A stretch of 64,000 nt of DNA from Sinomonas gamaensis. Its GTDB lineage: Bacteria > Actinomycetota > Actinomycetes > Actinomycetales > Micrococcaceae. Under the pieces are notes generated by a model. That model was not told the DNA's origin. It worked only from the letters and a program-made list of their open reading frames with translations, and ran no database searches. Below are positions 60,278-64,000 of the stretch, piece by piece. Position 1 is the stretch's first letter, and every line of letters begins with the position of its first letter. Position numbers and translations under genes: made by a program. Where the stretch lies: assembly GCF_005876955.1 (NCBI RefSeq), contig NZ_SSCL01000008.1, positions 124,001 to 188,000 on the forward strand, given 5' to 3'.

Positions 60278-60306
60278 TTGACAGGCCTTATGGCTCCGGT
60301 CACACT
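60278..60306 (+). promoter_or_regulatory. promoter of the MHS transporter operon
   Basis: TTGACA at 60278-60283, a 17-bp spacer and CACACT at 60301-60306, matching the promoter at 53709. Confidence 0.6.
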
Positions 60307-60317
60307 GATCTAAGCTG

Positions 60318-60343
60318 TGATAGCCAATATCATACAGTGATAG
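60318..60343. promoter_or_regulatory. IclR-type operator upstream of the MHS transporter operon
   Basis: TGATAG at 60318-60323 is followed by TATCATACAGTGATAG at 60328-60343, the latter identical to 53757-53772. The TATCA/TGATA half-sites are separated by TACAG. Location after the -10 suggests repression. Confidence 0.65.
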
Positions 60344-60384
60344 CAATCACGAGGGGCGTACCGTTCCTCCAAGGAAAGATGTCG

Positions 60385-61740
60385 ATGAAGAGATTGATCC
60401 AGATGCCCGATGCGCCTTCAAGAGCGGACGGGGTTCCCACGAACCAGTCCAGCGCGGTCTGGAAGACAGCCATAGCCGGCGGAGCGGGATCCGTCATCGA
60501 GTACTACGACTTCTCCCTCTACGCGAATCTGGCGATCTACATCTCGGCGGCCTTCCTCTCCCGCTCGGACCCCGGCACGGCCCTCTTGGACACCCTCGCA
60601 GTTTTCGGCAGCGGGTTCCTCATGCGCCCGGTGGGCGCCCTCTTCTTTGGATGGCTCGGAGACCGGCACGGGCGACGTGCGTCTCTCCTGACCAGCGTCG
60701 TCCTGATGGGGCTCGCGAGTTCGGCAGTAGGGTTCCTCCCGACGTATGCGACCCTCGGGCTCGCGGCGCCCCTCCTGCTGCTGATCCTGCGGCTCCTTCA
60801 GGGCTTCTGCGCCGGAGGCGAGGCCAGCGGGGCTTCCACGTACATCGCCGAGACCGCGCCCTCCCGGCTCCGGGGGTTCTTCGGCGCGTTCAACCCCGCC
60901 GGCATCGCCATCGGGACCGCCGCCGCCGGTGGGCTGGCCGCCGTCGTCAGTGCCGTCGTCGGCAATTCCGCAATGGCGGAGTGGGGCTGGCGGGTGCCGT
61001 TCCTCCTCTCGCTGCCGCTCTCCTTCGTGGTGCTTTTCCTGCGCAGCCGGCTCCCCGAATCGGCGCAATTCGCCAGGAATGTGCGCACAGGCGTCGCTGC
61101 GGGCAGCCCGTTCCGAGCGGCGATCGTGGAGGAATGGCCCGCAGTGGTCAAGCTGGTCGTGCTCTCCTTCTCCATGACCTGCACCGCGTACGTCGGACAC
61201 GTCTACCTCAACACCTACCTCACGGCCCAACTCCACTACCCCCCAAGCGAAGCTCTCTGGACGAACTCGTGGATCACGTTCGTCTTCGCTCTGCTGATGC
61301 CCTTCGCCGCGTGGTCCTCGGACCGCCTCGGGCGCAGGCGTGTCTATGGGGCTGCGATGATCGGCTACGTGGTCCTCGCCCTCCCGGCCTTCCTGTGGAT
61401 GGCCCCCGGCAGCGGCGTCCCGCTCGGGCTCGCCATGGCGGTCTCGTTCGTGCCCTGGGTCTTCTCCCAGGCCGTCGGCTACCCGCTGTTCACTGAGCTC
61501 TTCGGCTCCAAGGCGCGCATGACCGGCGTGGCGTTCGGCTTCTCGATCGGCACCATCCTCGGCGGCGGCTTCGGGCCGTACATCGCACAGCTGCTCACCA
61601 ACGCCAGCAGCTGGAACCTCGCCCCTGCCGCCTACATGGCCGCTTCGGCCCTCGTGGGCCTCGTTGCGCTGCGCTTCGTCGGCCGGTCAAAGATCGACGA
61701 CGCCCCGGCCGCCCCGTCGGGGCGCCCGCTCGAGGACTGA
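60385..61740 (+). CDS. MHS-family MFS transporter
   Basis: A 451-residue metabolite:H+ symporter with twelve hydrophobic segments ('GAGSVIEYYDFSLYANLAIY', 'GWLGDRHGRRASLLTSVVLM', 'GFCAGGEASGASTYIAETAP'). Ligand unknown. AAGGAAAG precedes ATG 60379/60385; the first codons (MSMKRLI) match the binding-protein gene at 53819, although the proteins are unrelated. It is followed two bases on by the amidohydrolase-like gene. Confidence 0.88.
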   Translation: MKRLIQMPDAPSRADGVPTNQSSAVWKTAIAGGAGSVIEYYDFSLYANLAIYISAAFLSRSDPGTALLDTLAVFGSGFLMRPVGALFFGWLGDRHGRRASLLTSVVLMGLASSAVGFLPTYATLGLAAPLLLLILRLLQGFCAGGEASGASTYIAETAPSRLRGFFGAFNPAGIAIGTAAAGGLAAVVSAVVGNSAMAEWGWRVPFLLSLPLSFVVLFLRSRLPESAQFARNVRTGVAAGSPFRAAIVEEWPAVVKLVVLSFSMTCTAYVGHVYLNTYLTAQLHYPPSEALWTNSWITFVFALLMPFAAWSSDRLGRRRVYGAAMIGYVVLALPAFLWMAPGSGVPLGLAMAVSFVPWVFSQAVGYPLFTELFGSKARMTGVAFGFSIGTILGGGFGPYIAQLLTNASSWNLAPAAYMAASALVGLVALRFVGRSKIDDAPAAPSGRPLED

Positions 61741-61742
61741 CT

Positions 61743-62624
61743 GTGGACGACCTGCGTGAGGCGCTCTCCGGTGCAATCGACCTCCACACCCATCCGGCCC
61801 CCGACATCGTCCCCCGCTCCCAGGCCATCCCCGAAGCCCTCGAAGACTTCACCGCCGCCGACTTCGCCGGCTTCGTGGCCAAGTCCCACGTCTCCTCCAC
61901 CGCTGGCCTCTGCAGCACGTCCACGGGAAGTCCCGGCGCCCGGGCTTTCGGGTCCATCGTCCTCAACCGTCCGGCCGGCGGCCTCAACCCGGCTGCGGTG
62001 GAAGTCGCCGCCCTCCTCGGCGCACGCGTCGTCTGGCTCCCGACGGTCGACAGTCGCCGGCAGCGCGAGCACGCCAACGTGGCGGGACCGGCACCCGTCT
62101 GGCAAGGAGCTCAGGCCAAACTTTCGGGCCGCCGCGGTTATGGGGAACCCATCGCGGTTTTCCGAGACGGCCAGGTCGTGCCGGAACTCCACGACGTCCT
62201 CGACGTAGTTGAGGAATACGGGCTCCTCCTTGCCACCGGCCACCTCGACAGCGACGAGGTCTTCGCCGTCATCGACGCCGCCAAGGACCACGGGATCGAG
62301 CGCGTCATGGTCACCCACCCCGACCTCCCGCGGCAGAGGATCACGCTGGACGCGCAGATCGAGATGGCCCGGCGCGGCGCGTGGATTGAACGGACCATGG
62401 CCTCGGTCATCGAAGGCAAGCTGGACTTGGGCGCCGCGCTGCACGGCATCCGGGCGTGCGGCCTGGGCGCAACCCTCCTCACGGGAGACCTCGGCCAACC
62501 CACCAACGGCCCCATCATCGGAGGAATCCAACAGTGGGCGGCCGCCCTGAACGACGCCGGCTTCGGGCTCGGGCAGATCCGCCAACTCCTCGTGGAGAAC
62601 CCGTCCGCGGCGCTGGCGGACTGA
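61743..62624 (+). CDS. amidohydrolase-like protein (DUF6282-like)
   Basis: A 293-residue metal-dependent hydrolase of the PHP/amidohydrolase-like kind: 'AIDLHTHPAPDIVPRS' supplies the HxH metal pair, 'FVAKSHVSSTAGL', 'VVWLPTVDSRRQREHANVAG' and 'MVTHPDLPRQRITLD' provide further His/Asp residues, 'LVENPSAALAD' resembles the amidohydrolase closing N-P-A-x-x-L. GTG 61743 is the start. Substrate is unknown; it is likely a cyclic amide or lactone imported by the preceding transporter. Confidence 0.75.
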   Translation: MDDLREALSGAIDLHTHPAPDIVPRSQAIPEALEDFTAADFAGFVAKSHVSSTAGLCSTSTGSPGARAFGSIVLNRPAGGLNPAAVEVAALLGARVVWLPTVDSRRQREHANVAGPAPVWQGAQAKLSGRRGYGEPIAVFRDGQVVPELHDVLDVVEEYGLLLATGHLDSDEVFAVIDAAKDHGIERVMVTHPDLPRQRITLDAQIEMARRGAWIERTMASVIEGKLDLGAALHGIRACGLGATLLTGDLGQPTNGPIIGGIQQWAAALNDAGFGLGQIRQLLVENPSAALAD

Positions 62625-62711
62625 AGGCTTGATCACCGACCCTCCCCGTGGACAACAAGAGGCTCCAGAAACCCATGCCTACTCGCCCAAACGTGTCAGC
62701 CTCTAGTCCTG

Positions 62712-63677
62712 CTAGACCCGGGCAGGCGCCCAATCTGGCCTATCGCGGAGGATAACTGATCGGAGAAGCTGGGCGGAGCGAACCACGCCCTCGCGGGAAC
62801 CGACGAGCACATCCTCGTGCTCGATATTGAGCGGGCCATCGTAACCGGCGGCTCTTAGGGCATAGACGAAATCAGCCCAGAAGCCCGCGCCTCCCGGATG
62901 GCCGAGTCCGAGCGTGACGTAGTTCCAGGAACGGTCCCGCGCGCCTGCGGGCGGAATAGTGTCCAGCACCCCGTTGACGCCGCAATTCGGGCGATTGATC
63001 CGGGCGTCTTTGGCGTGGACATGGTAGATAGATGGGCCAAGGGCCCGTATGACCTCAAGGATGTCCGCCCCCATCCACATGAGATGCGAGGGGTCGAGAT
63101 TCGCTCCCACGATGTCGCCTCCAACGGCCTCGCGCAGGCGCAGCATCGTAGCGACATTGAAGACCAGCTGATGGCCGATCATCTCGACAGCAAGGCGCAC
63201 GTTCCGGCGTCGCGCGAAGTCGGCGAGATTCTGCCAATAAGGGATAGCCACTTCGTTCCATTGGTAATGGAGGATTTCTTGGGTCTCGGGCGGCCACGAC
63301 GTGGTGATCCAATTCGGAGTTCTGTCCCCCGGCGCGCCCGGGAGGCCCGAGGTGAGGACAACGGTGGGGACGCCGAGTTCGCCGGCGACGGTGATGGTCT
63401 CGCGCACTACTCGATCGTGCTGCCTTCCGGCCACCGGATGCAGCTGATTCCCGTTGGCATTGAGTGCGCTGAGAGTGAGCCCCCGGGAGGTCACCGCCTC
63501 GGACAGCCGCTTCCGAGCGGACGCATTTTGCACGAGTTCGCTCAGGTCCGCGTGGGGAGATTCGGACCAGTTCCCGGTCGCGATCTCCACGGTGTCTAGC
63601 TCGAGGCCAGCGGCCAGATCGAGGGCGTCCTCAAGGGGGAGACTTCCGACCGAATCCGTGATGAGTCCAAGTTGCAT
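62712..63677 (-). CDS. sugar phosphate isomerase/epimerase-family TIM barrel
   Basis: A 321-residue xylose isomerase-like protein. 'MQLGLITDSVGSLPLEDALD' opens the barrel, metal residues appear in 'RLAVEMIGHQLVFN' (Glu, His), 'VGANLDPSHLMWMG' (Asp, His), 'YHVHAKDAR' (His, Lys, Asp) and 'LNIEHEDVLV' (Glu). It may act on sugar phosphates or on hydroxy-keto acids. ATG 63677 is preceded by GGAAG. It faces the IclR-region genes from the right and its own upstream region lies next to a TetR gene. Confidence 0.85.
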   Translation of the reverse strand: MQLGLITDSVGSLPLEDALDLAAGLELDTVEIATGNWSESPHADLSELVQNASARKRLSEAVTSRGLTLSALNANGNQLHPVAGRQHDRVVRETITVAGELGVPTVVLTSGLPGAPGDRTPNWITTSWPPETQEILHYQWNEVAIPYWQNLADFARRRNVRLAVEMIGHQLVFNVATMLRLREAVGGDIVGANLDPSHLMWMGADILEVIRALGPSIYHVHAKDARINRPNCGVNGVLDTIPPAGARDRSWNYVTLGLGHPGGAGFWADFVYALRAAGYDGPLNIEHEDVLVGSREGVVRSAQLLRSVILRDRPDWAPARV

Positions 63678-63694
63678 AGGTCTTCCAATCACTT

Positions 63695-63712
63695 TGTAAG
63701 ATTGACTTTACA
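63695..63712. promoter_or_regulatory. possible TetR operator
   Basis: TGTAA at 63695-63699 and TTACA at 63708-63712 form a short inverted repeat upstream of the isomerase gene and downstream of the TetR gene. The half-sites are only five bases. Confidence 0.3.
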
Positions 63713-63762
63713 TGTTTAGAAGGACGGCTCTCCCCGGGCAAGTTCTGGAGCAGAGCCTCGCG

Positions 63763-64000
63763 TCAGCTCGGCCAGACGGACAGGACGGCGTCGACGACGG
63801 CGGAGAGCTCCTCCCGAGACCGCCCGGATTTCGCTTGGACGGCGAGTCCCTGGACGAGCGTGCTCACCATCCCCGCTGCAGCCTCGGCCGACATGCCGGC
63901 TGGCAGTGGCCCTTTGTCCTTAGTCTCCTCGAACCTCGTGGCCAGCAGGCCCCACAGGGCATCGCGGCTCTGCGCCAGTTCGGCCCTGACCTCCTCGTTC
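63763..64000 (-). CDS. TetR-family regulator, C-terminal part (5' end beyond window)
   Basis: The last 79 codons of a minus-strand gene, ending at TGA 63763. 'NEEVRAELAQSRDALWGLLA' and 'MSAEAAAGMVSTLVQGLAVQ', then 'LSAVVDAVLSVWPS', are typical of the C-terminal ligand domain of TetR proteins. The HTH is outside the window. It could control the isomerase gene 86 bases downstream. Confidence 0.7.
   Translation of the reverse strand, partial: NEEVRAELAQSRDALWGLLATRFEETKDKGPLPAGMSAEAAAGMVSTLVQGLAVQAKSGRSREELSAVVDAVLSVWPS

Overview
The window is chromosomal DNA of a high-GC actinobacterium. Gene content (actinobacterial UreA-type urease set, GabD2-type dehydrogenase, MmpS-like and excalibur proteins, McrBC, MHS transporters), frequent GTG/TTG starts behind GGAGG-type ribosome binding sites and tightly overlapping stop/start codons (ATGA, GTGA, TGATG) best fit the Micrococcaceae (Arthrobacter/Sinomonas type); that assignment is inference. 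I saw no tRNA, rRNA, CRISPR array, insertion sequence, prophage or replication origin.

Layout. 0-11 kb: housekeeping oxidoreductases, a TfoX-like protein, an excalibur lipoprotein, an ABC-2 exporter with its own GbsR/MarR regulator, and a GlcD-type flavoprotein. 11-20 kb: a type IV restriction pair (EVE-McrB plus McrC), a membrane-anchored HNH nuclease, a winged-helix protein with an X25-type domain, and a TM0106-type nuclease-helicase. 20-28 kb: MmpS-like protein, thioesterase, a mini helicase-associated-domain protein, then the urease operon ureA-ureBC-ureE-ureF-ureG-ureD-nickel permease on the minus strand, in which the beta and alpha subunits are one polypeptide. 28-35 kb: a heterodimeric multidrug ABC exporter and a MarR-controlled DHA2 efflux pump with a coiled-coil tail. 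35-44 kb: an agmatinase-family ureohydrolase overlapping a thiamine-diphosphate enzyme, a divergent APC permease, a cupin-type XRE regulator, an alcohol dehydrogenase and a sodium:solute symporter. 44-53.5 kb: VIT/ferritin-like protein, LysR-MBL-MFS group, LOG-like protein, adenosine/adenine deaminase, an amine oxidase and succinic semialdehyde dehydrogenase. 53.7-63.7 kb: an IclR-centred catabolic region with a polar amino-acid type ABC importer, RraA-like aldolase, DUF1932-type reductase, HD protein, cyclase, MHS transporter, amidohydrolase-like protein and a TIM-barrel isomerase. A TetR gene runs off the right edge.

How the parts may work together. The ureohydrolase, thiamine enzyme, urease and GABA-end dehydrogenase would fit guanidino-compound (arginine transaminase type) catabolism that releases urea and GABA. 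The IclR region contains two operons whose promoters carry the same -35/-10 arrangement, the same TATCA/TGATA operator and a duplicated 5' coding leader, so they look like one regulon for an unidentified substrate.

Most unusual structure: the ureB-ureC fusion whose linker contains a perfect 11-bp inverted repeat; a 21-bp tandem repeat found both in frame inside ureF and filling the gap between two convergent genes; and several families of intergenic palindromes, one of about 50 bp present twice.
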